64,000 nucleotides of DNA from Paracidovorax wautersii (GCF_900113035.1 NZ_FONX01000007.1:164251-228250); one strand, 5' to 3'. Counted from the first letter of the stretch, positions 1 through 8,470 are shown. Numbers and translations are program-made. The notes: generated by a model from the letters alone, not told the origin.

Positions 1-114
1 TCCGACGTCTATTCCATCGCGCAGGACGATCTGCAGCTCTACCAGACACCGCTGCCCGAGCCGGCTGCCGCCGCGCCGGCCGCGACCCTGCGCAGCTGGA
101 AGGTCGTGCCATGA
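1..114 (+). CDS. C-terminal end of an unidentified protein (partial)
   Basis: The frame is open from the first base and ends in TGA at 112-114. It encodes 37 residues, with an Ala/Pro-rich stretch before a final WKVVP. The stop overlaps the ATG of the next gene (ATGA), so the two are translationally coupled and probably share a function. The neighbour is a FlgO-like lipoprotein next to flhDC, which suggests a cell-envelope or flagellum-associated protein. Too little is present to name a family. Confidence 0.6.
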   Translation, partial: SDVYSIAQDDLQLYQTPLPEPAAAAPAATLRSWKVVP

Positions 115-719
115 AGTCCAGCCTTTTCTCCGGCGCCGCGTCGTCGGGCGCGCTGCCCGACCTGGGCCGGCGCCGCGGCCTGCGCAGCGTGGCCGCTCTG
201 GTGACCGCCACGGCGGCCGTGCTGGCCAGCTCCGGCTGCGCGAGCTATTACTACGGCAGCGCCGCGGGGGCCGCTCCGGTGGATCTGGTCGGCGCCAACT
301 ATGCGGCCGTCGATGCGCTGCTGCTGCAGAGCCCGCCGCTGGACCCCGCGCTGCCGTTGATGGTCGCCACCATCGTGCAGATCGACCGTCTGTCCGAATC
401 GTCCCGCCTGGGCCGGCTGGTGTCCGAGCAACTGGCGGGCCGCCTGGCGCAGCGCGGCCTGCGGGTGACGGAACTGAAATTGCGCGAGACGCTGGCCATG
501 CGTTCGGGCCAGGGCCAGCTGCTGCTTTCGGGCGAGGCGCGCGAGGTGGTGCAGGCCCAGGCCGCGCAGGCCGTGCTGGTGGGCACCTATGCGGTGTCGC
601 CGCGTGCGGTCTTCATCAGCCTCAAGCTGGTCCACCCGTCGGGCAACGTGGTGCTGGCCGCGTACGACTACGCGCTGCCGATGGATGCCACGGTGCGCGG
701 GCTGCTGATGGCGCAATAG
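111..719 (+). CDS. FlgO-family outer-membrane lipoprotein
   Basis: A 202-residue protein with an Arg-rich start, a hydrophobic segment (about 26-40) and a Cys at 43 after SSG that fits a lipoprotein cleavage site, though position -3 is not the usual Leu. The mature part (about 60-200) has the FlgO-like pattern: a region covering 'IVQIDRLSESSRLGRLVSEQ' followed by a conserved beta-rich segment around 'LVGTYAVSPRAVFISLKLV'. FlgO proteins are outer-membrane lipoproteins tied to flagellar stability in Vibrio; whether this one acts on flagella is inferred from the family and the adjacent flhDC. Its start overlaps the stop of the upstream gene, so it is the second or later cistron of an operon. It converges on flhC, with a double hairpin between them. 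Confidence 0.75.
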   Translation: MKSSLFSGAASSGALPDLGRRRGLRSVAALVTATAAVLASSGCASYYYGSAAGAAPVDLVGANYAAVDALLLQSPPLDPALPLMVATIVQIDRLSESSRLGRLVSEQLAGRLAQRGLRVTELKLRETLAMRSGQGQLLLSGEAREVVQAQAAQAVLVGTYAVSPRAVFISLKLVHPSGNVVLAAYDYALPMDATVRGLLMAQ

Positions 720-773
720 GCCGCATTGGCGCGCAGGCGCGCGATCCTGCGGGCGCATCTGCAGCGAATGCGT

Positions 774-838
774 TAGCTATATTTTTTGTAGCTGAAAGCG
801 CTTGATTGGCAAGCGCTGCAGGGCCTTTGAGGCCCTGC
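774..838. terminator. Tandem hairpins between convergent genes (Comamonadaceae-type repeat)
   Basis: Three adjacent dyads are visible: an AT-rich TAGCTAT...GTAGCT stretch (774-793), AGCGCTTG-ATTGG-CAAGCGCT (797-817) and GCAGGGCC-TTTGA-GGCCCTGC (818-838). Both GC-rich stems are perfect 8-bp inverted repeats. They lie between the stop of the FlgO-like gene and the stop of flhC, so a bidirectional terminator role fits. The first two parts recur elsewhere in the window, which marks them as a dispersed repeat. Confidence 0.6.
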
Positions 839-857
839 GCGGTGAATCCGTCGATGC

Positions 858-1403
858 TCAGTGCAGCATCAGCGCGCCGGCGCTCTTGCTCTTGCCGGCG
901 CGGGCGGGCGGGTTGCACAGGCCGCAGGTGTAGCCCCGGTTCTCGTACAGCTCGGTCACGAACTGGCCGCCGCATTGCGTGCACTGCGTGCGCGTGAGCA
1001 TGCCGGCATCCACGAACTTGATGAGGCGCCAGGCGCGGGTGAAGGACAGCAGCGGCTCGATGCCCGACATGGAGACCTGCTCGTTGTAGAGGCGATAGGC
1101 CTTGGTCAGCAGTTCCACCGAATCCAGGTCCACGCCCTTGGACAGGTACTGGTAGATGTTCAGGAACAGCGACGAGTGGATGTTTTCCTGCCAGGTCAGG
1201 AACCAGTCGGTCGAGAAGGGCAGCTGGCCCTTGGAAGGGGACTTGCCCGCGATCTCCTTGTAGAGGCGGATCAGCCGCTCGTAGGAGAGCGTGGTTTCCG
1301 ACTCCAGCACTTGCATGCGGGCGCCCATCTGGATCAGCAGCGCGGCGCGCTCGATCTGCTTGGATTCGTTCAGAACGCTCTTGACGGGTGCTGCTGCGGG
1401 CAT
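858..1403 (-). CDS. flhC: Flagellar transcriptional activator FlhC
   Basis: A 181-residue protein, close to the usual FlhC size (about 190). FlhC joins FlhD as the D4C2 complex that activates class II flagellar promoters through sigma-70 RNA polymerase. The zinc site is clear: Cys141, Cys144, Cys160 and Cys163 (CTQC and CGLC). The N-terminal part contains 'SYERLIRLYKEI', typical of the family. It lies 61 bp downstream of flhD on the same strand, the standard flhDC order. The start chosen gives MPAAAPVKSVLNES, with the family similarity beginning within the first 15 residues. Confidence 0.96.
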   Translation of the reverse strand: MPAAAPVKSVLNESKQIERAALLIQMGARMQVLESETTLSYERLIRLYKEIAGKSPSKGQLPFSTDWFLTWQENIHSSLFLNIYQYLSKGVDLDSVELLTKAYRLYNEQVSMSGIEPLLSFTRAWRLIKFVDAGMLTRTQCTQCGGQFVTELYENRGYTCGLCNPPARAGKSKSAGALMLH

Positions 1404-1464
1404 GGCGGGCTTTCTTCGGGATGACGGCTGGACGGGAGGCGGGCGAGGGCGGTGCGAAGGTGCT

Positions 1465-1794
1465 TCAGAGCACTTCGGAGACGCGGCTGGCCATCAGGAT
1501 GTTGGCGTGCAGCGCGTTGGTCGCCTCGTTGCCGACCTTCTTGGGCGTGTTGTGGTTGGTGAGCAAGCTCCACACCATGTTGTCGTCCACCCGGAAGCTG
1601 CACAGCAGGGTGTTGCGCGATGCCAGCTTGAGCACCTGCGCCGACGACAGCGAGGCCAGCAGGTCGGCCGCGTCTTCGTTCAGACCCAGACGGAACACCG
1701 CCTCCGCCTTGTCGTGGCGAATCAGCGTCTGGGCCAACATCAGGTAAGTGAGGTTGGCTTCACGGATTTCGGCGAGCAGTTGTTCGGAGGTCAT
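1465..1794 (-). CDS. flhD: Flagellar transcriptional regulator FlhD
   Basis: A 109-residue protein matching FlhD over its whole length: 'EIREANLTYLMLAQTLIR' at the N-terminus, then the helical DNA-contacting C-terminal half. Cys65, which forms the intersubunit disulfide in E. coli FlhD, is present (NTLLC). FlhD forms the core of the FlhD4C2 activator and gives promoter specificity. It is the first gene of the flhDC unit, and the 530 bp upstream hold no other gene, so this is where flagellar master control is integrated. Confidence 0.96.
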   Translation of the reverse strand: MTSEQLLAEIREANLTYLMLAQTLIRHDKAEAVFRLGLNEDAADLLASLSSAQVLKLASRNTLLCSFRVDDNMVWSLLTNHNTPKKVGNEATNALHANILMASRVSEVL

Positions 1795-2324
1795 GGGTCA
1801 GTCCTTTTTCCAGTACCCGGATCGCGTTGCATGCGGTCTGCATGTGTTGCGTGATCCGTTGAAATGGATTGTGAATTCGGCCCAATCAAAAATTAAGTCG
1901 GGGGGTGGCTGCGCGTAGCGTCTGGTCGGCGAGACACGGATGTAGGAATTTGCCTTACGCGCCTGTCTGGCTGGTGGGCGCCGTCGCGGCGGGCGTGGGC
2001 CCCTTTCTGCTGGGGCGGCCGGGTCAGCGCGCCGCAGTCCCCGTGCTGCACGGCTTTCGGCACCCTTCCGGCGGGCTGACAAAAGGCCGTCCGACTGTTA
2101 CATATGCCGCCGCCGCTGAAGCGCCTGCGAACGCGGTGGAACACCGTCTTATCGCGGCATGCCGGGTGCTCTGAAAATGCTAGCGCGCTGCGCCCGTTCC
2201 GCGGTGCGCAGCGCGAACCCTGGAAGGGGGCGCAAACCGTCCAGAAACGAAAAAACGGGCCGAAGCCCGTTTCCGATGCATATGCCGTCGCGCCGAAGGC
2301 GCTGGCTGCGTGGTGGCGGTGGAC
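1795..2324 (-). promoter_or_regulatory. flhDC upstream regulatory region
   Basis: No convincing gene is present in this gap. Reading towards flhD there is a relatively AT-rich stretch (about 1858-1910), where a promoter is plausible. Next comes an imperfect dyad at 1819-1857 built from GGATC...GATCC and GCATG...CATGC halves, 25 bp before the flhD start. Master flagellar operons usually have long, multiply regulated leaders. No specific operator can be named from sequence alone. Confidence 0.4.
2249..2272 (-). terminator. Rho-independent terminator of bfr
   Basis: On the minus strand AAACGGGC-TTCG-GCCCGTTT forms a perfect 8-bp stem with a stable TTCG tetraloop, and a six-base T run follows. 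It starts about 53 bp after the bfr stop codon. Confidence 0.88.
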
Positions 2325-2801
2325 TCAGTCGTCCTCGCCCATCTGCGACTGCAGGTAGTTCTGCACGCCGACCTTGGACACCAGCTCGATCTGGGTTTCC
2401 AGGAAGTCGATGTGCTCTTCGGTGTCGTCCAGGATCTCCTGCAGCAGATCGCGCGAGACGTAGTCGCGCACCGTTTCGCAGTGGGCGATGCCGGCCTTGA
2501 TGGTGGCTTGCGCGCCGAGTTCGGAGCGCAGGTCGCATTCCAGGATCTCGGGCACATCCTCGCCGACCTGCAGCTTGGCCAGGTCCTGCAGGTTGGGCAG
2601 GCCGTCCAGCATGAAGATGCGGTCCATCAGCTTGTCGGCGTGCTTCATCTCGCCGATCGATTCCTCATACTCCTTCTTGGCCAGGCGGTCGAAACCCCAG
2701 TGCTTGAGCATGCGGTAGTGCAGGAAGTACTGGTTGATGGCCGTGAGTTCGTTCTTCAGCTGCGCTTGCAGATGCGCGATGACCTGATCGTCGCCTTTCA
2801 T
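2325..2801 (-). CDS. bfr: Bacterioferritin
   Basis: A 158-residue protein, the standard length for Bfr, which forms a 24-subunit haem-containing shell that oxidises Fe2+ and stores ferric mineral. Ferroxidase residues E18, E51, H54, E94 and H130 and the haem-ligating M52 are in place by direct numbering against E. coli Bfr. Position 127, a Glu ligand in E. coli, is Thr here, with Glu at 128 and 129. The C-terminus (NYLQSQM) is typical. It is transcribed away from ahpC with 268 bp between them, which makes sense physiologically because iron storage limits Fenton chemistry next to a peroxidase system. Confidence 0.96.
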   Translation of the reverse strand: MKGDDQVIAHLQAQLKNELTAINQYFLHYRMLKHWGFDRLAKKEYEESIGEMKHADKLMDRIFMLDGLPNLQDLAKLQVGEDVPEILECDLRSELGAQATIKAGIAHCETVRDYVSRDLLQEILDDTEEHIDFLETQIELVSKVGVQNYLQSQMGEDD

Positions 2802-2951
2802 GGGGCTCTCCTCTTTGCTTGTGTGACTCGAATGCCGGCATTGTCGTGACCTGGGTCATGGCGCACAAGGCAAAACCCCCGGTCGCCTGTTCTGCGTGCG
2901 TGTGAGGCTGAGTCGTCTTCTCATCTAGACCCATGACATCACGCTGAAATT

Positions 2952-2996
2952 TCGATAGTTATAGGCAATTGAAATCATTTGTTCAATTGATTGGAG
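2952..2996 (+). promoter_or_regulatory. Possible OxyR-type operator upstream of ahpC
   Basis: An AT-rich island in GC-rich DNA carries ATAG-like and ATTG-like half sites, including two CAATTG hexamers spaced 12 bp apart (2966-2971 and 2984-2989). It lies 75-120 bp before the ahpC start. OxyR sites are four spaced ATAG/CTAT-type elements over about 45 bp, and this region fits loosely. The call rests on position and on the known control of ahpC by OxyR; the match is not strict. Confidence 0.4.
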
Positions 2997-3069
2997 ACAT
3001 CGATGGTTTACCCCTAGACTTCAGTCCTGTCTTCATTCCCGTTCGTTCCAACTCTTTAAGGAAACAGCA

Positions 3070-3645
3070 ATGTCCCTGATCAATACCCAAGTCCAGCCTT
3101 TCAAGACCGAAGCGTTCGTGAACCGCAATGGCAAGGGTGAGTTCATTACCGTGACCGAAGAAAACCTGAAGGGCAAGTGGTCCGTGCTGATCTTCATGCC
3201 GGCCGCCTTCACGTTCAACTGCCCCACCGAAATCGAAGACGCCGCCGACAACTACGCCGAATTCCAGAAGGCCGGTGCCGAGGTGTACATCGTCACGACC
3301 GACACGCACTTCTCGCACAAGGTCTGGCACGAAACCTCCGACGCCGTCGGCAAGGCCAAGTTCCCCCTGGTCGGCGACCCGACGCACCAGCTGACCAATG
3401 CCTTCGGCGTGCACATCCCCGAAGAAGGCCTGGCACTGCGCGGCACCTTCGTGATCAACCCCGATGGCGTGATCAAGACCATGGAAATCCATTCCAACGA
3501 AATCGCCCGTGACGTGTCGGAAACCCTGCGCAAGCTCAAGGCTGCCCAGTTCACCGCCGCCAACCCCGGCCAGGTCTGCCCTGCCAAGTGGAAGGAAGGC
3601 GCCAAGACCCTGACGCCTTCGCTGGACCTGGTCGGCAAGATCTAA
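3070..3645 (+). CDS. ahpC: Alkyl hydroperoxide reductase subunit C (2-Cys peroxiredoxin)
   Basis: A 191-residue typical 2-Cys peroxiredoxin, very like E. coli AhpC (SLINTQVQPF start, SLDLVGKI end). It reduces H2O2, organic peroxides and peroxynitrite in the cytoplasm and is recycled by AhpF. The peroxidatic Cys51 sits in FTFNCPTE and the resolving Cys170 in QVCPAKW. A good ribosome-binding site (AAGGAAA) precedes the ATG. ahpF follows after a strong terminator, so the two are adjacent but may be partly uncoupled, giving more AhpC than AhpF. Confidence 0.97.
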   Translation: MSLINTQVQPFKTEAFVNRNGKGEFITVTEENLKGKWSVLIFMPAAFTFNCPTEIEDAADNYAEFQKAGAEVYIVTTDTHFSHKVWHETSDAVGKAKFPLVGDPTHQLTNAFGVHIPEEGLALRGTFVINPDGVIKTMEIHSNEIARDVSETLRKLKAAQFTAANPGQVCPAKWKEGAKTLTPSLDLVGKI

Positions 3646-3696
3646 GCCCCGCGAGAAACCTCCCGCGATCCAGGAGGCGCCCCCCGGCGCCTCCCC

Positions 3697-3747
3697 GGCC
3701 GGACCCCAGCATGGCGCTCGTCGCCATGCCGTCCGGCTATTTTTTTG
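3697..3747 (+). terminator. Terminator between ahpC and ahpF
   Basis: The outer stem GCCGGAC/GTCCGGC (3698-3704 with 3731-3737) encloses an inner ATGGCG/CGCCAT hairpin and is followed by TATTTTTTT. A second GC hairpin (GGAGGCGCC/GGCGCCTCC, about 3673-3693) lies just before it. This could end most ahpC transcripts, with some read-through into ahpF. Confidence 0.85.
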
Positions 3748-3813
3748 CCTGAATGCCCGCGCCCGTCGCCGGCCGGGCCCCAGACAAACACCCCCCAATA
3801 CAGGATGCAAGCC

Positions 3814-5382
3814 ATGCTCGACGACCAACTCAAAACCCAACTTTCCGCCTATCTGGAGCGCGTGACGCAGTCGTTCGAGATCGTGGCGTCCCTGGACGGC
3901 AGCGAGACCTCCGCCCAGATGCGCGAGCTGCTGGAAACCATCCAGTCCCTGCGCAGCGACAAGATCACCCTGCGCACCGATGGCGCCGATGCCCGCAAGC
4001 CGTCGTTCACGCTGCAGCGCGCCGGCACGCAGACCAGCCTGCGCTTCGCCGGCCTGCCGCTCGGCCATGAATTCACCTCGCTCGTGCTGGCGCTGCTCTG
4101 GACCGGCGGCCATCCCCCGAAGGTCGAGCAGGATGTGATCGAGCAGGTGCAGGCGCTCGAAGGCGACTTCGATTTCGAGGTCTATATGAGCCTGACCTGC
4201 CACAACTGCCCGGACGTGGTGCAGGCGATGTCGCTCATGGCCATCCTCAACCCCCGCATCCGCACCACCGTGATTGAAGGCGGCGCCTTCCAGCAGGAAG
4301 TGACCGACCGCGAGATCATGGCTGTGCCCATGGTGTTCCTCAACGGCCAGGTGTTCGGCTCCGGCCGCATGAGCATCGAGGAAGTCGTGGCCAAGCTCGA
4401 CACCGGCGCCGCCAAGCGCGAAGCCGCCAAGCTCTCGGCCAAGGACGCGTTCGAGGTGCTGATCGTCGGCGGCGGCCCGGCCGGCGCGGCAGCGGCCGTG
4501 TACGCCGCCCGCAAGGGCATCCGCACCGGCGTGGCGGCCGAGCGTTTCGGCGGCCAGGTCAACGACACGCTGGACATCGAGAACTACATCTCGGTCAGCA
4601 AGACCGACGGCCCCAAGTTCGCCGCCGCGCTGGAGCAGCACGTGCGCGACTACGAGGTGGACCTGATGAACCTGCAGCGCGCCAAGTCGCTCACGCCGGC
4701 CCCCACCGAGGGCGGCCTGATCGAGGTCGAGCTGGAAAACGGCGGCACGCTCAAGTCCCGCTCCGTCATCATTTCGACCGGCGCGCGCTGGCGCAACATG
4801 AACGTGCCGGGCGAAGAGCAGTACCGCACCAAGGGCGTGACCTACTGCCCGCACTGCGACGGCCCGCTCTTCAAGGGCAAGCGCGTGGCGGTGATCGGCG
4901 GCGGCAACTCCGGCGTGGAAGCGGCCATCGACCTGGCCGGCGTGGTGGCCCATGTCACGGTGCTGGAATTCGCCGGTGAACTGAAGGCCGATGCCGTGCT
5001 GCAGCGCAAACTGCGCAGCCTGCCGAACGTGGACGTGATCCTCAACGCCCAGACCACCGAGGTGAAGGGCGACGGCAACCGCGTGACCGGCCTGAGCTAC
5101 AAGGACCGCACCACCGAAGAGCACCATGTGCTGGCGCTGGAAGGCATCTTCGTGCAGATCGGCCTGCTGCCCAACACCGACTGGCTCAAGGGCACGGTGG
5201 AGCTGTCGCGCTTCGGCGAGATCGTGGTCGATTCGCATGGCCGCACCAGCGTGCCCGGCGTGTTCGCGGCCGGCGACTGCACCACGGTGCCGTACAAGCA
5301 GATCATCATCGCGGCCGGCGAGGGCGCGAAGGCGGCGCTGGGCGCGTTCGACCACCTGATCCGCACCTCGGCTCCGGCCTGA
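3814..5382 (+). CDS. ahpF: Alkyl hydroperoxide reductase subunit F
   Basis: A 522-residue flavoprotein (E. coli AhpF 521) that passes electrons from NADH through FAD and two disulfide centres to AhpC. The N-terminal tandem thioredoxin-fold domain has its centre in LTCHNCPD, the FAD-binding [17 protein letters not shown] follows, then the NAD(P) motif [15 protein letters not shown], and the second redox centre is TYCPHCDGP. Start: ATG 3814 gives [16 protein letters not shown], aligning with the E. coli start and with AGG nine bases upstream; ATG 3805 and the longer frame from 3745 are less likely. The stop is immediately followed by a copy of the GATCGTGAACACGTTCT repeat. Confidence 0.96.
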   Translation: MLDDQLKTQLSAYLERVTQSFEIVASLDGSETSAQMRELLETIQSLRSDKITLRTDGADARKPSFTLQRAGTQTSLRFAGLPLGHEFTSLVLALLWTGGHPPKVEQDVIEQVQALEGDFDFEVYMSLTCHNCPDVVQAMSLMAILNPRIRTTVIEGGAFQQEVTDREIMAVPMVFLNGQVFGSGRMSIEEVVAKLDTGAAKREAAKLSAKDAFEVLIVGGGPAGAAAAVYAARKGIRTGVAAERFGGQVNDTLDIENYISVSKTDGPKFAAALEQHVRDYEVDLMNLQRAKSLTPAPTEGGLIEVELENGGTLKSRSVIISTGARWRNMNVPGEEQYRTKGVTYCPHCDGPLFKGKRVAVIGGGNSGVEAAIDLAGVVAHVTVLEFAGELKADAVLQRKLRSLPNVDVILNAQTTEVKGDGNRVTGLSYKDRTTEEHHVLALEGIFVQIGLLPNTDWLKGTVELSRFGEIVVDSHGRTSVPGVFAAGDCTTVPYKQIIIAAGEGAKAALGAFDHLIRTSAPA

Positions 5383-5399
5383 GATCGTGAACACGTTCT
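5381..5399 (+). repeat. Copy of a 19-bp dispersed extragenic motif
   Basis: GAGATCGTGAACACGTTCT starts inside the ahpF stop codon. The same 19 bases occur at 19674-19692 and 24879-24897, and the last 17 occur in reverse at 24856-24872. The motif contains an interrupted dyad, CGTG-AA-CACG. It lies in or at the edge of non-coding DNA each time. Confidence 0.75.
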
Positions 5400-5448
5400 A
5401 GGGGCGCGGCGGGCCTTGCGCCCGTCAGCGGTAGAAAAGGAAAAGACG

Positions 5449-5480
5449 AAGGGAGCGGCCGCAGGGTCGCTCCCTTTTTT
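5449..5480. terminator. Terminator between convergent ahpF and LysR gene
   Basis: A perfect 9-bp stem AAGGGAGCG/CGCTCCCTT (5449-5457 with 5468-5476) is followed by six T on the plus strand. The minus strand also has a T/C-rich tail (CGTCTTTTCC), so it can serve both convergent genes. Confidence 0.9.
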
Positions 5481-5510
5481 GCTGCCTTGCGCGCCGCCCG
5501 GCCGCGCCGC

Positions 5511-6416
5511 TCAGGCGGAGGCGAGCCGCCGGGGCAGGTGTTCCGCGAGCATCGCCAGGAAGCGGCGCGCCGCCGCCGTGAGCGCGCGGCCGCTGGGGTA
5601 GAGCGCATAGATGGTCGCCGGCTCCGGCGTCCAGTCCGGCAGCAGCCGCGTGAGGTGCCCGCGGGCGATCGCGTCCTGGCAGAGTGCCTGCGGCAGCGCG
5701 GCGACGCCCAGGCCCTGCAGCGCGGCCTGCAGCAGCGCCGTGGGCACGTTGGTGGTGAACACCGGCTCGAAGCGGTGCGTGGCCGTGTGGCGCCCGCGGC
5801 GTAGCCGCCAGACCCATTCGGCGCCGCGCCCGCCCAGGCCCAGGCAGCGCAGCGGCGCCAGGTCGTCCGGGTGCAGGGGCGCTGCGCCGGCTGCGAGCAC
5901 GCCCGGGCCGGCCACGAGCGCGTAGTCCACGGCGGCGATCCTGCGCGCGACCAGCGAGGCATCCGGCAGCGGGGCGAAACCCGGATGGATGATGAGATCG
6001 GCATGCCGGTCGCCCGGGTCGAAGGCCCCGGCGACTTCTTCGAGATGCAGGCGCACATCCGGCATCGACGCCGCGAAACGGGCCGCCAGCCCGTCCACGA
6101 TGGCCGCGCCGATGGCGGGCGGGCAGACCACGTGCAGCACGCCGCTGGGCCGGTTGCGCAGCCGGTCGGCCAGGGCCAGCACCTTGTCGGCCTCGGCCGC
6201 CAGCTGCACGCAGTGGGCATGGCATTGCGCGCCGAAGGACGTCAGCGCAAAGCCCTGGCCGCCCCGGTGGTAGAGCGGCAGGCCGAGCCGTGCTTCCAGC
6301 TCGCCGATGCGGCGCGCCAGCGTGGACTTGGGCAGGTCCAGACTCCGTGCCGCAGCGGAGATGCCGCCGTGCTCCACCACGGCCCTGAACAGGTACATGT
6401 CGTCGATGCCATGCAT
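5511..6416 (-). CDS. LysR-family transcriptional regulator
   Basis: A 301-residue LysR-type regulator. The N-terminal winged helix-turn-helix is clear (FRAVVEHGGISAAARSLDL and TLARRIGELEARLGLPLYHR), and an effector-binding domain follows (about 90-295). It is divergent from the carboxylesterase gene with 104 bp between the starts, the usual arrangement in which a LysR protein controls its neighbour and itself. The likely target is therefore the esterase; the inducer cannot be told from sequence. Confidence 0.9.
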   Translation of the reverse strand: MHGIDDMYLFRAVVEHGGISAAARSLDLPKSTLARRIGELEARLGLPLYHRGGQGFALTSFGAQCHAHCVQLAAEADKVLALADRLRNRPSGVLHVVCPPAIGAAIVDGLAARFAASMPDVRLHLEEVAGAFDPGDRHADLIIHPGFAPLPDASLVARRIAAVDYALVAGPGVLAAGAAPLHPDDLAPLRCLGLGGRGAEWVWRLRRGRHTATHRFEPVFTTNVPTALLQAALQGLGVAALPQALCQDAIARGHLTRLLPDWTPEPATIYALYPSGRALTAAARRFLAMLAEHLPRRLASA

Positions 6417-6520
6417 GCTGCCGTCCCATTCCTGTCGATATGAAGTCCTGATTATGGGACGGCTGGCGACGGGGCCCGGACGTAGGATTTCCCCATCGCA
6501 ACACTCCAGGAGCCATTGCC

Positions 6521-8014
6521 ATGCGGGAACCCTCCGAAACCATCGTCCATACCCTTTTCGGCGCGCTGCGCGGCGACGCGCACGACGGCGTCGCCTGCTT
6601 TCGCCGCGTGCCCTACGCTCCCGCGCCGGTGGGCCCCGGCCGATTCGCGCCGCCCGGCGAGCCGCCGTGCTGGGCCGGCGTGCGCGAAGCGCGCTCGCCT
6701 GGCACGGTGGCGCCGCAGCTGCCGTCGCGGCTGGACGCCGTCATGGGCGCCTACCCGGCGGACATGGACGAAGACTGCCTGCACCTGGACATCTGGACGC
6801 CCTGGCCGGACGGCGCGCTGCCTGCCGCGCCCGCGCCGGTGCTGGTCTTCCTGCACGGCGGCGCGTTCATGACGGGCGGCGGCTCGCTGCCTTGCTACGA
6901 CGGCGCCTTGCTGGCCCGCCGGGCCGGCATCGTGGTGGTGAACGCCAGCTACCGGCTGGGGCTCTTCGGCTTTCTCGCGCACCCGGGCTTCGCGCCGGCC
7001 AACCTGGGGCTGCGCGACCAGCGGGCCGCCGTGCGCTGGGTGTCGCGGGCGATCGGCGCCTTCGGCGGCGATGCCGGGAACATCACGGTGGCCGGCCAGT
7101 CGGTGGGGGCCTTCGGCGTGGCGGCCTTGCTGGCCGAGCCGTCCTGCCGGGGGCTGTTCCAGCGGGCCATCCTCATGAGCGCGCCGCTGGGCCTGGCGCT
7201 GCCCCGCGCCCTGGCCGCGCCGCCGACGGCCGAGGCCCTGCTGCGTGCGCTGGGGCGCGATCCCGCGGACCTGGAGCCGCTGCGCACCCTGCCCGTGGCC
7301 GATCTGCTGGGTGCGCTGGACCGGGTGCAGCAGGCAGGCCGGCTGGAGCCGCCCCTGGTGCCGGGCGACATGACGCCGCCCTTCCTGCCCGCGATCGACG
7401 GGGACTGGCTGGCCCGCGACCCCCTCGATGCGCTGCGCGAAGGGGCTGGCGCCTGGTGCGACACCCTGGTGGGCACCACGCGCGACGAGTACGCGGCGTT
7501 CTCGCACGGCAACCCGTCGTTCGAGCGGTTCACGGCGGCCGAGCTGTGGACGGAATACGCACGCCTGCATGGCGAACGCGCGCAAGAAGCGCTGGCCTGC
7601 GCGCGGGCGCGGCTGGCGCCCGCCGATCCCGGCTCGGTGCTCAGCGCCCTGCGTGGCGACGAGATATTCACCGGCCCGGCGGTCGATCTGGCGCGGGCGC
7701 AGGCGCGGCATGGGGCGCGTTCGTACCTGTATCAGTTCGACTGGTCTGCGCCGCAGTCCGGCCTGGGCGCCTGCCACTGCATCGACCTGCCATTCCTCTT
7801 CGGCAACTTCGGCACATGGCAGGCCGCGCCCATGCTCCAGGGGGCCGGTGCGCGGGAGCTGCAGGATCTGTCGTCGATCTTCCAGGGAGCGCTCTGCGAC
7901 TTCATCCGCACGGGCAGCCCCGACGGCGGCAGCCGGCCCCGCTGGCCCCAGTTCGGCCACAACGGAGCGCGCATGCATTTCGACGCCAGGGTGGGCGCCA
8001 GCGCCGATTGCTGA
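6521..8014 (+). CDS. Type B carboxylesterase
   Basis: A 497-residue alpha/beta-hydrolase of the carboxylesterase type B family, hydrolysing carboxylic esters. The oxyanion-hole motif VFLHGGAF and the sequence YRLGLFGFLA are typical. The nucleophile is Ser194 in GQSVGAF, slightly different from the common GESAGG. An acidic residue (around TTRDEYAAF) and a C-terminal His (CHCIDLPFLFGNF) complete a plausible triad. There is no signal peptide, so it is probably cytoplasmic. GGAG lies about 10 bases before the ATG. The substrate is unknown. Confidence 0.9.
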   Translation: MREPSETIVHTLFGALRGDAHDGVACFRRVPYAPAPVGPGRFAPPGEPPCWAGVREARSPGTVAPQLPSRLDAVMGAYPADMDEDCLHLDIWTPWPDGALPAAPAPVLVFLHGGAFMTGGGSLPCYDGALLARRAGIVVVNASYRLGLFGFLAHPGFAPANLGLRDQRAAVRWVSRAIGAFGGDAGNITVAGQSVGAFGVAALLAEPSCRGLFQRAILMSAPLGLALPRALAAPPTAEALLRALGRDPADLEPLRTLPVADLLGALDRVQQAGRLEPPLVPGDMTPPFLPAIDGDWLARDPLDALREGAGAWCDTLVGTTRDEYAAFSHGNPSFERFTAAELWTEYARLHGERAQEALACARARLAPADPGSVLSALRGDEIFTGPAVDLARAQARHGARSYLYQFDWSAPQSGLGACHCIDLPFLFGNFGTWQAAPMLQGAGARELQDLSSIFQGALCDFIRTGSPDGGSRPRWPQFGHNGARMHFDARVGASADC

Positions 8015-8116
8015 GGGCCGCGCAGGAGGGCAGGGCGCGTGGGGCAACGCGGAGGGCAAGAGGCTGCATCCCGGTCATCGGACTGACATGGGGCAGGCGG
8101 ATCATGCGACCTGTTG

Positions 8117-8153
8117 ATTTGCGAATTTGTGTGTTTGTGCAAATTTCTGCAAA
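8117..8153. promoter_or_regulatory. AT-rich inverted repeat upstream of the lipoprotein/phospholipase genes
   Basis: TTTGCGAATTTG and CAAATTTCTGCAAA form an imperfect dyad around a GT-rich centre, standing out as AT-rich in GC-rich DNA. It lies after the esterase and about 70 bp before the small lipoprotein gene. It could be an operator or promoter for the phospholipase unit or a weak terminator; no T run supports the latter. Confidence 0.35.
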
Positions 8154-8222
8154 TAGGTCTGTCGTGCCCGGGCCTGGCCCGGCGGCAGGCCCATCGCTTC
8201 CTTCACCCCGATGAGGCCCTCC

Positions 8223-8417
8223 ATGACCCCTTCCACAGATTCCCTCGCGCGTCCTCGCTGGATGCGGCTCGTTCTCGGCCTGATGGCCGGCTCGGCACTG
8301 GCCTGCGCCCTGGCCGGTTGCGGCGGCGGCGGCTCCGCCGGCAACGGCGGCGGCGGCAATCCGGGCAGCGGCAACCCGCCGGCTGCCGAGCAGCCGCGCC
8401 TGCGCTGCGCGCCGTAG
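8223..8417 (+). CDS. Small glycine-rich putative lipoprotein
   Basis: 64 residues: an Arg-containing start, a hydrophobic segment (about 15-30), then a textbook lipobox LAGC with Cys33. A Gly/Asn/Pro tail of about 30 residues follows. The same LAGCGGGG pattern is seen at the start of many larger Comamonadaceae lipoproteins, so this may be a true tiny lipoprotein or the remnant of a longer one whose body has been lost. The phospholipase C start is only 53 bp downstream on the same strand. An upstream in-frame ATG at 8211 would add four residues. Confidence 0.45.
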   Translation: MTPSTDSLARPRWMRLVLGLMAGSALACALAGCGGGGSAGNGGGGNPGSGNPPAAEQPRLRCAP

Positions 8418-8470
8418 CCCTCTTGCGCCGCCCTCCCATCCCACGCCCCCGGAACCCTCCCGCGCCCACC

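Noticed and set aside
2983..5394. 803-residue open frame on the minus strand across ahpC and ahpF
   Set aside because: It is antisense to two certain genes, His/Gly/Arg-rich and without any domain; a GC-skew shadow of real codons.
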